Source: Flagellimonas amoyensis (GTDB taxonomy: Bacteria; Bacteroidota; Bacteroidia; Flavobacteriales; Flavobacteriaceae). Taken from it: a DNA stretch of 64,000 bases. The notes beneath the pieces are model-generated. The model saw only the letters and a program-made list of their open reading frames with translations, made no database searches and was not told the DNA's origin. The stretch spans positions 310,001 to 374,000 of the forward strand of contig NZ_QBUK01000001.1 of assembly GCF_003058265.1 (NCBI RefSeq). Direction: 5' to 3'. Positions 8,002 to 14,816 of this stretch are shown in pieces (the first letter of the stretch is position 1; each line of letters opens with the position of its first letter). The translations under genes were made by a program, and so were the position numbers.

Positions 8002-9336
8002 ATGTCGAAAATACTGTTGAAGAATGCCAAGGTTGTCAATGAGAACAGCATTTTTGAAACGGATGTACTGCTCGATGGGGATTTCATTGCCCGCATCGAC
8101 CCCGATATTTCCGATGCCCATGCCAAGGTGATTGACTTGGACGGTGACCTTTTGTTGCCCGGTGCCATCGATGACCAGGTGCACTTTCGGGAACCAGGGC
8201 TCACCCACAAGGGGAACATTGCCACGGAGAGCCGGGCAGCCATTGCTGGTGGGATCACCACTTATATGGAGCAGCCCAACACCAATCCACAGACGACAAC
8301 CATAGAAAAGCTGGAAGAAAAAATGGCCATTGCGGCCAAGGATTCCTTTGCCAACTATTCCTTTCTTTTTGGGGGCACCAACGACAATCTGGAAGAACTG
8401 AAACGTTTGGACAAGAATGCCTGCTCCGGGGTGAAACTGTTCCTAGGGTCATCCACAGGAAATATGTTGGTGGATGACGAAGCGGTCCTTGAAAAGATTT
8501 TTAGCAATACGGAAATGGTGATCTCGGCACATTGCGAGGACGAGGGCACCATCATGGCCAATATGGCCAAATACGAAGCCATGTACGGGGAAGACATTCC
8601 CATAGGCATGCACCCCATCATCCGCAGCGCGGAGGCCTGTTATCTGTCCTCTTCCAAGGCGATTGCCTTGGCCAAAAGGACCGGGGCCCGCTTGCACGTG
8701 TTCCATGTTTCCACGGGAGTGGAGACGGACCTGTTCACCAATGCCGTTCCGCTGGAACAAAAAAAGATCACTGCGGAGGTCTGCATCCACCATTTGTGGT
8801 TTTCGGATGAAGACTATGCCGAAAAGGGAACGTTCATCAAATGGAACCCGGCCGTGAAGACCACAACGGATAGGGCGAAACTCTGGGAGGCCCTTTTGGA
8901 CGATCGCATCGATGTGGTGGCCACGGACCATGCGCCCCACACCCTGGAAGAAAAGAACAATCCGTACACCAAGGCACCGTCCGGTGGACCGTTGGTACAG
9001 CACGCCCTATTGGCCATGCTCCAAAAGGAATCGGAAGGAATCATTTCCTTGGAAAAAATAGTGGAGAAAATGAGCCACAACCCCGCCAAGCTTTTTGACA
9101 TTGACCGTCGCGGCTTTGTCCGGGAAGGATATTACGCAGATCTCGTCCAAGTGGACCGCAATTCCCAAAACGAGGTTAAAAGATCTAATATTCTCTACAA
9201 ATGTGGCTGGTCTCCCTTTGAAGGTGTTACTTTTGGCTCCAAAGTGGTGCGCACTTTTGTGAATGGCCTCTTGGCGTATGACGATGGTGTTTTTGCCGGG
9301 GAGAAAAATGCGAAAAGGCTCACCTTTAATCGATAG
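8002..9336 (+). CDS. pyrC: Dihydroorotase
   Basis: The 444-residue amidohydrolase has the class I dihydroorotase features: a QVHFREPGLTHKG block (zinc-binding histidines and the substrate-binding Arg) near residues 56-68, a cluster GGITTYMEQPNTNP, HVFHVST near residue 235, and ATDHAPHTLEEK near residue 308. It cyclises carbamoyl aspartate to dihydroorotate in de novo pyrimidine synthesis in the cytoplasm. One lysine of the binuclear zinc centre is expected but its carboxylation cannot be seen. Start codon lies 2 bp after the GT2 stop, and a DUF4296 lipoprotein gene follows after 3 bp, so the three are one transcript. Assignment to dihydroorotase over other cyclic amidohydrolases rests on REPG and DHAPH. 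Confidence 0.94.
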   Translation: MSKILLKNAKVVNENSIFETDVLLDGDFIARIDPDISDAHAKVIDLDGDLLLPGAIDDQVHFREPGLTHKGNIATESRAAIAGGITTYMEQPNTNPQTTTIEKLEEKMAIAAKDSFANYSFLFGGTNDNLEELKRLDKNACSGVKLFLGSSTGNMLVDDEAVLEKIFSNTEMVISAHCEDEGTIMANMAKYEAMYGEDIPIGMHPIIRSAEACYLSSSKAIALAKRTGARLHVFHVSTGVETDLFTNAVPLEQKKITAEVCIHHLWFSDEDYAEKGTFIKWNPAVKTTTDRAKLWEALLDDRIDVVATDHAPHTLEEKNNPYTKAPSGGPLVQHALLAMLQKESEGIISLEKIVEKMSHNPAKLFDIDRRGFVREGYYADLVQVDRNSQNEVKRSNILYKCGWSPFEGVTFGSKVVRTFVNGLLAYDDGVFAGEKNAKRLTFNR

Positions 9337-9339
9337 GAA

Positions 9340-9774
9340 ATGAAAAAGCTGTTGTTCCTTTTTGTTTTTTTGATGGTGGTTTCCTGTGCCGAAAAGGTGG
9401 TGGAAGAACCGGATAACCTTATCCCGAAGGAAAAAATGGTCGACATTCTCCACGACCTGGCCATCTTGAATGCTACTAAGACCACGATAGGTGCCAAATT
9501 GGACGAATCGGGCATAGATATCATGGAGTTTCTCTACCAAAAGTACCAGATTGACAGTACCCAATTTTCGGAGAGCGACCTGTATTATGCATCCCTTCCT
9601 TTGGAATACCAAGCCATTTATACCGAGGTGGAGACCAAGTTGGACACGCGGCAAAAGGCAGTGGAAGAAGCAACCGAGAAAAAAAATGACAGTATCCGCA
9701 AGGCCAATGAAAAGCGTAGCGATTCGATAAAGGCAGCAAAAACCCCAAAAGACAGTATTATCCCCGAGCCTTAA
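9340..9774 (+). CDS. DUF4296 family lipoprotein
   Basis: A 144-residue protein with a lipoprotein signal peptide (MKKLLFLFVFLMVVSC, lipid Cys16). The following segment PKEKMVDILHDLAILNA is the core of DUF4296, a Bacteroidota family of unknown function. The last 40 residues are charged and repetitive (KNDSIRKANEKRSDSIKAA), likely a helix or coiled coil. It is the third gene of the GT2-pyrC operon. Its 3' end overlaps the convergent epimerase gene by 17 bp. The product should be anchored in the periplasm or outer membrane; no enzyme motif is visible. Confidence 0.85.
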   Translation: MKKLLFLFVFLMVVSCAEKVVEEPDNLIPKEKMVDILHDLAILNATKTTIGAKLDESGIDIMEFLYQKYQIDSTQFSESDLYYASLPLEYQAIYTEVETKLDTRQKAVEEATEKKNDSIRKANEKRSDSIKAAKTPKDSIIPEP

Positions 9775-10762
9775 ATTTGGAGCAGCAAAAAAGGATGGCC
9801 TGGTCCAGATCGGCAAATGAAAAGTTGAGGGTGTCCTTGATTTTTTCGCTACTGTAATGTTCCTGATGGTACAGCCCTTTCGCAACGGCTTTAGGAAGTC
9901 TTCTCCTTTTTCCCAAGAGCTTGCTTCGCAACCAATCCAATCGCCAGAACCACTCCAATGCAAAGAAAGATACTTTTTGGGAGGGAGGTGCCAGATCCAA
10001 TCCTTTTGCAATTTTTTGGAAGAGCGCACCGTAGGGCAAATTTTCGCCCACAAGGATAAACTGTTGGCCCTTGATATCCGATTCCATTAATTGTACCATG
10101 GCATTCACCACATCGTCCACGGTGACAAAACCGGTTCCACCAGGGATAAAGTGTTTTTTCCCTTTTGCGGCATAAGTGAAAAAGGAACCGCTGCCCGACC
10201 TCCAGAAACCGGGCCCAATGACCACTCCGGGATTGACTATGGCCACAGAAAGACCTTCTTGTGACCCTCGCCATACCTCGAGCTCCGCATCACGCTTGGT
10301 AAGTCCATAGACAGATACGTGGGTGTCCGACCATTCGTTCTCCTCCGTGCTCTCCTTTCCCTTGGTAGCTGGGCCAATGGCGGCAATGGAACTGATGTAA
10401 CAGAGTTTTTGGATGCCATGTTTTAGGCAGAGATTGACCACGTTGGCCGTTCCCTCGACATTGATTTTTTCCAGGGCCTTGTAATCCTTTGGGTCGAAAG
10501 AGATCAATGCCGCGCAGTGGTACACTTTTTTGATACCCTCAAAAAGCCGTTCCATCTGGCCGATATCGGTGATGTCGGCCTCAATCCACTCAATTTGATC
10601 CATCAAAGCGGAAGGGTTTTCCGTATAGTACCCAAAGACCTTGGCAACTTTGTCCAAGGATTCCTTTGTGCGGTAATTGGCCCTTGCCCGCTCCCCATTT
10701 TTTGTCAAATGGAAAAGTAGGTGCGAACCGATCAACCCTGTGCCTCCGATAACCAATATCAT
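9758..10762 (-). CDS. NAD-dependent epimerase/dehydratase family protein
   Basis: The 334-residue protein is an extended short-chain dehydrogenase. The cofactor loop GGTGLIGSHL is at residues 6-15, an acidic residue follows strand 2 poorly (NYRTKES, suggesting NADP may be used), ADITD is near residue 64 and the catalytic YGLTK lies near residue 152. The upstream Ser is in YISSIAAIG. Such enzymes act on nucleotide sugars, flavonoid-like carbonyls or steroid-like substrates; the sequence does not settle which. It is a stand-alone gene, convergent with the DUF4296 gene (17-bp overlap) and divergent from tyrS. Confidence 0.88.
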   Translation of the reverse strand: MILVIGGTGLIGSHLLFHLTKNGERARANYRTKESLDKVAKVFGYYTENPSALMDQIEWIEADITDIGQMERLFEGIKKVYHCAALISFDPKDYKALEKINVEGTANVVNLCLKHGIQKLCYISSIAAIGPATKGKESTEENEWSDTHVSVYGLTKRDAELEVWRGSQEGLSVAIVNPGVVIGPGFWRSGSGSFFTYAAKGKKHFIPGGTGFVTVDDVVNAMVQLMESDIKGQQFILVGENLPYGALFQKIAKGLDLAPPSQKVSFFALEWFWRLDWLRSKLLGKRRRLPKAVAKGLYHQEHYSSEKIKDTLNFSFADLDQAILFCCSKFKARG

Positions 10763-10817
10763 GCGGTAAAAATACCTATTTGTAACCGATTTATTCAGAG
10801 AACTGGCAACATCATTT

Positions 10818-10825
10818 TATATTTG
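10818..10825 (+). promoter_or_regulatory. Candidate promoter box for tyrS
   Basis: TATATTTG fits TAnnTTTG and ends 23 bp before the tyrS GTG. No good -33 TTG is seen at the usual distance. Confidence 0.5.
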
Positions 10826-10848
10826 CACCTATTCAAAAAATAACCAAG

Positions 10849-12141
10849 GTGAAGAATTTTGTTCAAGAACTGCAATGGAGGGGAATGGTGCATGATGTGA
10901 TGCCCGGGGCTGAGGAACATCTTATGGAAGAAATGAGGGCCGCTTATGTGGGTATCGACCCTACGGCAGATTCCCTGCACATCGGTCATTTGGTGAGCGT
11001 GATGATGTTGAGGCATTTTCAACTGGCAGGGCACAAACCCTATGCACTTGTTGGCGGTGCCACGGGAATGATCGGGGATCCTTCCGGAAAATCTGCGGAA
11101 CGCAATCTTTTGGATGAAGCCACCCTTCGGCACAACCAAGAGGCGATCAAGGGACAGTTGGCCCGTTTTCTCGATTTTGAGAGCAAGGCCCCCAATGCTG
11201 CTGTTTTGGTGAACAATTATGACTGGATGAAGGACTTTTCATTCCTCGGATTTATCAGGGATGTTGGGAAGCACATCACAGTAAACTATATGATGGCCAA
11301 GGATTCTGTGAAGAAACGACTTTCTTCGGATGCGAAGGAAGGAATGTCCTTTACTGAATTTACGTATCAATTGGTACAAGGATATGATTTTCTCTACCTG
11401 TTCCAAAATCATGACTGCACCCTTCAAATGGGGGGAAGCGATCAATGGGGCAACATTACCACGGGAACGGAGCTGATCCGTAGGATTGGTGGGGGAAAGG
11501 GATTTGCCCTGACCTGCCCGCTGATCACCAAGGCAGACGGCACCAAATTTGGGAAGACGGAAGGTGGCAATGTGTGGTTGGATGCGGAAAGGACATCGCC
11601 CTATAAATTTTACCAATATTGGCTGAACACTTCGGATGGGGATGCAGAAAAATACATCAAGATATTTACCTTTTTGGACCAAAAGGAGATAGAGGACTTG
11701 GTGGCGGCCCACACGGAAGCTCCCCACCTGAGGACATTGCAAAAGAGATTGGCCGAAGAGATCACGACCATGGTCCACTCCAAGGAAGAGCTGGAAAATG
11801 CCATCAAGGCAAGTGATATCCTTTTTGGGAAATCGACCTCTGAAGATTTGAAAAAGTTGAACGAGAAGACATTTTTGGATGTCTTTGAAGGCGTGCCACA
11901 AGCGCAGATTTCCAAAAGTGAACTTGAGCCTGGGCTGGACATGATAGGTGCCTTGGCCGCCAAGACGAACTTTTTGGGATCCAACGGGGAAGCCCGAAGG
12001 GAGTTGAAACAGAATTCCATTTCGGTGAACAAGGAAAAAGTGGGTGAGGAATATGTGATCACCCAGGATGACCTGATCAACAATAAGTTTGTGTTGCTCC
12101 AACGGGGCAAGAAAAATTATTTTGTGCTGGTAGTCGAATAA
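10849..12141 (+). CDS. tyrS: Tyrosyl-tRNA synthetase
   Basis: The 430-residue length is normal for bacterial TyrS. The class I signature is LHIGHL (residues 44-49), preceded by GIDPTADS, and the KMSKS-like motif is KFGKTEGG near residue 228. The C-terminal S4 RNA-binding domain covers about residues 360-430. The enzyme charges tRNA-Tyr in the cytoplasm. The start is a GTG at 10849; the N-terminus [19 protein letters not shown] matches the family from its first residue, and no ATG fits better. The stop codon is embedded in the palindromic terminator shared with the convergent cupin gene. Confidence 0.97.
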   Translation: MKNFVQELQWRGMVHDVMPGAEEHLMEEMRAAYVGIDPTADSLHIGHLVSVMMLRHFQLAGHKPYALVGGATGMIGDPSGKSAERNLLDEATLRHNQEAIKGQLARFLDFESKAPNAAVLVNNYDWMKDFSFLGFIRDVGKHITVNYMMAKDSVKKRLSSDAKEGMSFTEFTYQLVQGYDFLYLFQNHDCTLQMGGSDQWGNITTGTELIRRIGGGKGFALTCPLITKADGTKFGKTEGGNVWLDAERTSPYKFYQYWLNTSDGDAEKYIKIFTFLDQKEIEDLVAAHTEAPHLRTLQKRLAEEITTMVHSKEELENAIKASDILFGKSTSEDLKKLNEKTFLDVFEGVPQAQISKSELEPGLDMIGALAAKTNFLGSNGEARRELKQNSISVNKEKVGEEYVITQDDLINNKFVLLQRGKKNYFVLVVE

Positions 12142-12179
12142 CTAAAAAAGCCATCTTTTAGATGGCTTTTTTAGTTATT
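12137..12179. terminator. Perfect palindromic bidirectional terminator between tyrS and the cupin gene
   Basis: Two exact 20-bp arms (12137-12156 and 12160-12179) surround a 3-base loop. The core GCCATCT/AGATGGC is flanked by A and T tracts on both sides, so it should terminate both convergent transcripts. The TAA of tyrS (12139-12141) and the TAA of the cupin gene (12171-12173 on the minus strand) both lie within the arms. Confidence 0.93.
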
Positions 12180-12710
12180 GGGGGATAAAGGTGATTCCAT
12201 ATCGGCCACTTTTGGAAAGTCTGGCGGTCCTGGGGGCAAGTTCCCCAATTCCTCGAACATCAGTTCAAGACCTGCAGGAAATACGCTCAGAATGGTTTTG
12301 CAATCTTGGTCTCCAACCACTTTCCACGAATGGGGCACATTTTTTGGTGCAAAGGCCAGATCACCGGCTTTCAATATGGTGGTTTGCTCTCCTACGGTCA
12401 CTTCCAATTCTCCTTCCAAGACCTTAAAGATTTCGTCCTCATTGGTATGTACATGGGGTGGGATCATCGTTCCCGGAGGGTTTACCTCTTCAATCAATGT
12501 GAAAAGGCCGTTTGTGTCTTCACTGGTGAGCTTAAAGGTTTGTTGGTCTCCTATTACGTTCACTTTTTTGCCTTCTCCTTTCCGTACGATTTTAGGGTCA
12601 AGTATCTTCTCATCCTTTTCGTTTTTGGTGGAAAAATGGGCAAAGGCGGGCATCGAAGCAAGTGCCGCTGCGGAGAGGGCACTTCTTTTTAAAAAAGCAT
12701 TTCTATTCAT
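12171..12710 (-). CDS. Secreted cupin-domain protein
   Basis: The 179-residue protein starts with a cleavable export signal containing NRNAFLKRSALSAAALASM and ending at AFA, reminiscent of a Tat signal although only KR rather than RR is present. The cupin barrel follows (about residues 55-160): PPHVHTNEDEIFKVLEGE carries the metal-binding histidines and glutamate of cupin motif 1, and APKNVPHSW the histidine of motif 2. Such small single cupins are dioxygenases, isomerases or binding proteins; the substrate cannot be inferred. It is monocistronic, ending in the palindromic terminator shared with tyrS. Confidence 0.85.
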   Translation of the reverse strand: MNRNAFLKRSALSAAALASMPAFAHFSTKNEKDEKILDPKIVRKGEGKKVNVIGDQQTFKLTSEDTNGLFTLIEEVNPPGTMIPPHVHTNEDEIFKVLEGELEVTVGEQTTILKAGDLAFAPKNVPHSWKVVGDQDCKTILSVFPAGLELMFEELGNLPPGPPDFPKVADMESPLSPNN

Positions 12711-12826
12711 CTTTTGTCTGTTTGGTTATGGTATTAATTTATGCAAAACCTTAAAAATGAATTGATTGTATGTTTGTGAATGGTGCTTATTTATGTATGG
12801 ATGGCGAAAAAGAGGTGTAAATGGAG

Positions 12827-13813
12827 TCAAAGGACCATCAAATTACAGCCCCGGATATCGGAATCATCAAAACGGCCCAAAATCTCAAAAGAGCCATCAG
12901 GGTATGTTTTTCCAAGGTCTTGTGTGGCGATGAAGGAACAGGAGTACGCATTGGCAAGATCGATGACATTGATGCCCCCGGTTTTCCCGATGGGCTGCAT
13001 GCTCAAGGGATCCTCAGTGTCACGCGCCAGTACTTTCATCCATGGTGGTGTCCGGAACAGTCCGTCACCATCGGAATAGGCCTGCGACAACAGTTCCGTC
13101 ATCCCATATTCGGAATGTATCTTGGGGACGCCAAAGGCCTTTTTCAAGATAGAGTGCAGTTCTTCCCGGATCAGTTCCTTACGCCTGCCTTTCATCCCCC
13201 CGGTTTCCATGACGATGGTATGTTTAAGTGGTAGGGAGAAGTGTTCGGCCAGGTCCAATAGGGCAAAGGAAACCCCAATGAGCAACGTTTTGGTCCCTTT
13301 CTGTTCCAGTTCCCTAAGTTTTTGGTTCAGTTCTTCCAAATTGTTGAGGTAGAACCCGCTATGCGGATGGCCCGAACGCAAAATCAGGTCATTGACCATA
13401 TGGATGAGCGATGATCCTTCCCGTTCCAAATAAGCGGGCAACAAGGCCAAAATGCAATATTCCCCGACATTGCCATAGAAGTTGGAAAAGCCTTTCAAAA
13501 AACTCTCATTGTACATGTCCAGATACGGCACATAATGCTTACTGGTTGTGCTCTGTGTGGTGCCACTGCTCTCAAAAACGGTTTCTGGGAATTTTGTGGT
13601 GGACACTATTTGATGCGTCTTAAAAAAAGAAATGGGCAAAAAGGGGATATCCAAAAGGCTGTAAACCGTTGCAGGGGATTTTCCCAGATGTTCGCAATAG
13701 CTCTTGTAAACTGGGTTGTAGGTATACTGGAACCTAAAGATATCCAGTGCTATGTCTTCAAACCCAGCAGCGTTGGAAATGGAAAAAATCCGTTGAAAAT
13801 TGTTGGTGTCCAT
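12827..13813 (-). CDS. LuxE-like acyl-protein synthetase family protein
   Basis: The 328-residue product carries ESSGTTQSTTSKH (around residues 81-93), the nucleotide-binding loop of the LuxE/acyl-protein synthetase branch of the adenylate-forming superfamily, and a later METGGMKGRRKE and SEYGMTELLSQ, matching the family's A-motifs. Members activate an acyl group as acyl-AMP and pass it to a thiol. The reading frame also has a TTG at 13822, but the ATG at 13813 is preferred. A TACTTTTG promoter box ends only 6 bp before that ATG, suggesting an almost leaderless transcript. In this class the gene is often near surface-glycan or lipid genes; here its neighbours are a cupin and tiny T9SS-tail proteins, so its role is unclear. 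Confidence 0.8.
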   Translation of the reverse strand: MDTNNFQRIFSISNAAGFEDIALDIFRFQYTYNPVYKSYCEHLGKSPATVYSLLDIPFLPISFFKTHQIVSTTKFPETVFESSGTTQSTTSKHYVPYLDMYNESFLKGFSNFYGNVGEYCILALLPAYLEREGSSLIHMVNDLILRSGHPHSGFYLNNLEELNQKLRELEQKGTKTLLIGVSFALLDLAEHFSLPLKHTIVMETGGMKGRRKELIREELHSILKKAFGVPKIHSEYGMTELLSQAYSDGDGLFRTPPWMKVLARDTEDPLSMQPIGKTGGINVIDLANAYSCSFIATQDLGKTYPDGSFEILGRFDDSDIRGCNLMVL

Positions 13814-13819
13814 GGGCCA

Positions 13820-13827
13820 CAAAAGTA
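13820..13827 (-). promoter_or_regulatory. Promoter box very close to the LuxE-like gene start
   Basis: TACTTTTG on the minus strand fits TAnnTTTG. Its last base is 6 bp from the ATG at 13813, so transcription would begin at or next to the start codon. It lies directly behind the terminator of the upstream gene. Confidence 0.5.
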
Positions 13828-13830
13828 CCC

Positions 13831-13863
13831 AAAAATAAAAAGCCCCTTTTGAAAAGAGGCTTT
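13831..13863 (-). terminator. Rho-independent terminator after the first T9SS mini-protein gene
   Basis: Arms 13839-13850 and 13852-13863 pair over 12 bp with one mismatch (AAAGCCTCTTTT on the minus strand). The minus-strand transcript then runs into a T-rich tail (TTTTATTTTTG). It sits 15 bp after the stop codon of the gene at 13878-14201. Confidence 0.8.
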
Positions 13864-13877
13864 GAAAGATTGTGTTT

Positions 13878-14201
13878 TTATTTGATGACCAATTTTCGGG
13901 TCATGGTTTTCTTTTCTTCGGTTACTTGGAGCACATACACACCGGGAACGAGCCGTGAGATGTCCAAGGTGTTGGTGGTGATCCTGTCGGTGAGCACTAC
14001 CTCCCCAAAAACGTCATAGATCTTGATCTGTTTGGTACCGTTGGATTCTGTCGTGATATACACTTCATCCCCGTACGCAGGGTTGGGATACATTTTGAAT
14101 CCCTTGAGTTCCTGTACCGGCTCAGTGTTTACACTGACCAGTTCTTGACCGTAAGTGAGTAAGGGTAAGGCCATAAGAAGGACAAAGTAGATTTTCTTCA
14201 T
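13878..14201 (-). CDS. Mini-protein: signal peptide plus T9SS type A sorting domain
   Basis: Only 107 residues: a signal peptide (MKKIYFVLLMALPLLTYGQ), about 15 linker residues, then a complete T9SS type A C-terminal domain starting at FKMYPNPAYGDEVYI and ending with TRKLVIK. Such domains normally steer large secreted proteins through the type IX machinery and are then removed. Here almost nothing is left as cargo. It is a paralogue of the gene 148 bp upstream (14350-14661), with similar length and the same order of motifs. Its own terminator follows. It may be a secreted tail-only peptide, a donor or decoy for the sortase, or a relic; only the family call is certain. Confidence 0.85.
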   Translation of the reverse strand: MKKIYFVLLMALPLLTYGQELVSVNTEPVQELKGFKMYPNPAYGDEVYITTESNGTKQIKIYDVFGEVVLTDRITTNTLDISRLVPGVYVLQVTEEKKTMTRKLVIK

Positions 14202-14349
14202 AAATGCTGATTTGGGGTATATGTGCAGTATAAAAGTAGATAAACACCTATAAAAGGACTACAAAATGTTGTGAAAGCAATAATTGTGTAGGTAAAAGAA
14301 GAAAAGTTGTGGTTTGGAGGTACTTCGAGTGGGTGAAAATGAAGGGAAA

Positions 14350-14661
14350 CTACTTGACAATGAGCTTTCTGGTAGCTACTTTATTGTTCTCGAAAACCCT
14401 AAGGATGTACACCCCTTTGTCCAAGTTCGAAAGATTGAGTTCCTTGCCCAAAAGAGTGGTCTCAATGACCTGGGTGCCCAATACATCAAAAACAAGGATT
14501 TTTTTGGGGGAATTCAATTTGGTCTCAATGTAGACCTTGCCTTGCGTAACAGGATTGGGATACAGCTTGAAGCCATCGATATCCGCGCTTCCTTTGGCAT
14601 TTTCTTGCGAAAATCCAAGGGCACAGACAAAAAGAAGGGCAACAAGGTAAAAGTGTTTCAT
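14350..14661 (-). CDS. Second mini-protein: signal peptide plus T9SS type A sorting domain
   Basis: A 103-residue protein with a signal peptide (MKHFYLVALLFVCALGFSQ) and a T9SS type A sorting domain (FKLYPNPVTQGKVYI to TRKLIVK). The frame is open upstream to 14781, but the extra 40 residues look non-coding and the ATG at 14661 is followed directly by the signal peptide. The two neighbours share the PNP-VYI, VFDV or IYDV, GVY and TRKL motifs, so they are tandem duplicates that have diverged well beyond the sorting domain. A promoter box is placed 29 bp upstream. Confidence 0.84.
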   Translation of the reverse strand: MKHFYLVALLFVCALGFSQENAKGSADIDGFKLYPNPVTQGKVYIETKLNSPKKILVFDVLGTQVIETTLLGKELNLSNLDKGVYILRVFENNKVATRKLIVK

Positions 14662-14689
14662 AAATCTATTTACGGCAAAGGCTGTGCCA

Positions 14690-14697
14690 CAAATATA
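14690..14697 (-). promoter_or_regulatory. Candidate promoter box for the second T9SS mini-protein gene
   Basis: TATATTTG on the minus strand fits TAnnTTTG, 28 bp upstream of the ATG at 14661. It follows the terminator of the lipoprotein gene, so this gene is probably a separate unit. Confidence 0.5.
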
Positions 14698-14760
14698 TAA
14701 AAAATGCGATGCGGTTGAGTAACCGTTTGATGAATAAGAGGTTACTTTTCGATAAAATGC

Positions 14761-14792
14761 AAAAAAGAAGCCCCCGATCATTCGGGGGCTTC
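14761..14792 (-). terminator. Rho-independent terminator of the receptor-lipoprotein operon
   Basis: A perfect 11-bp stem GAAGCCCCCGA/TCGGGGGCTTC (14767-14777 and 14782-14792) with a 4-base loop is followed on the minus strand by TTTTTT. It lies 25 bp after the stop of the 739-residue lipoprotein. Confidence 0.9.
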
Positions 14793-14816
14793 GCTAATTT
14801 ATAAGCTGTTTTCGTA

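Noticed and set aside
9007..10053. Long minus-strand open frame of 348 codons across the pyrC, DUF4296 and epimerase ends
   Set aside because: It lies opposite or out of frame with three well-supported genes, has no family-like motif, and such shadows are common in GC-rich codon positions.
11239..12102. Minus-strand open frame of 287 codons inside tyrS
   Set aside because: It is fully antisense to an intact tyrosyl-tRNA synthetase and its product has no recognisable domain.
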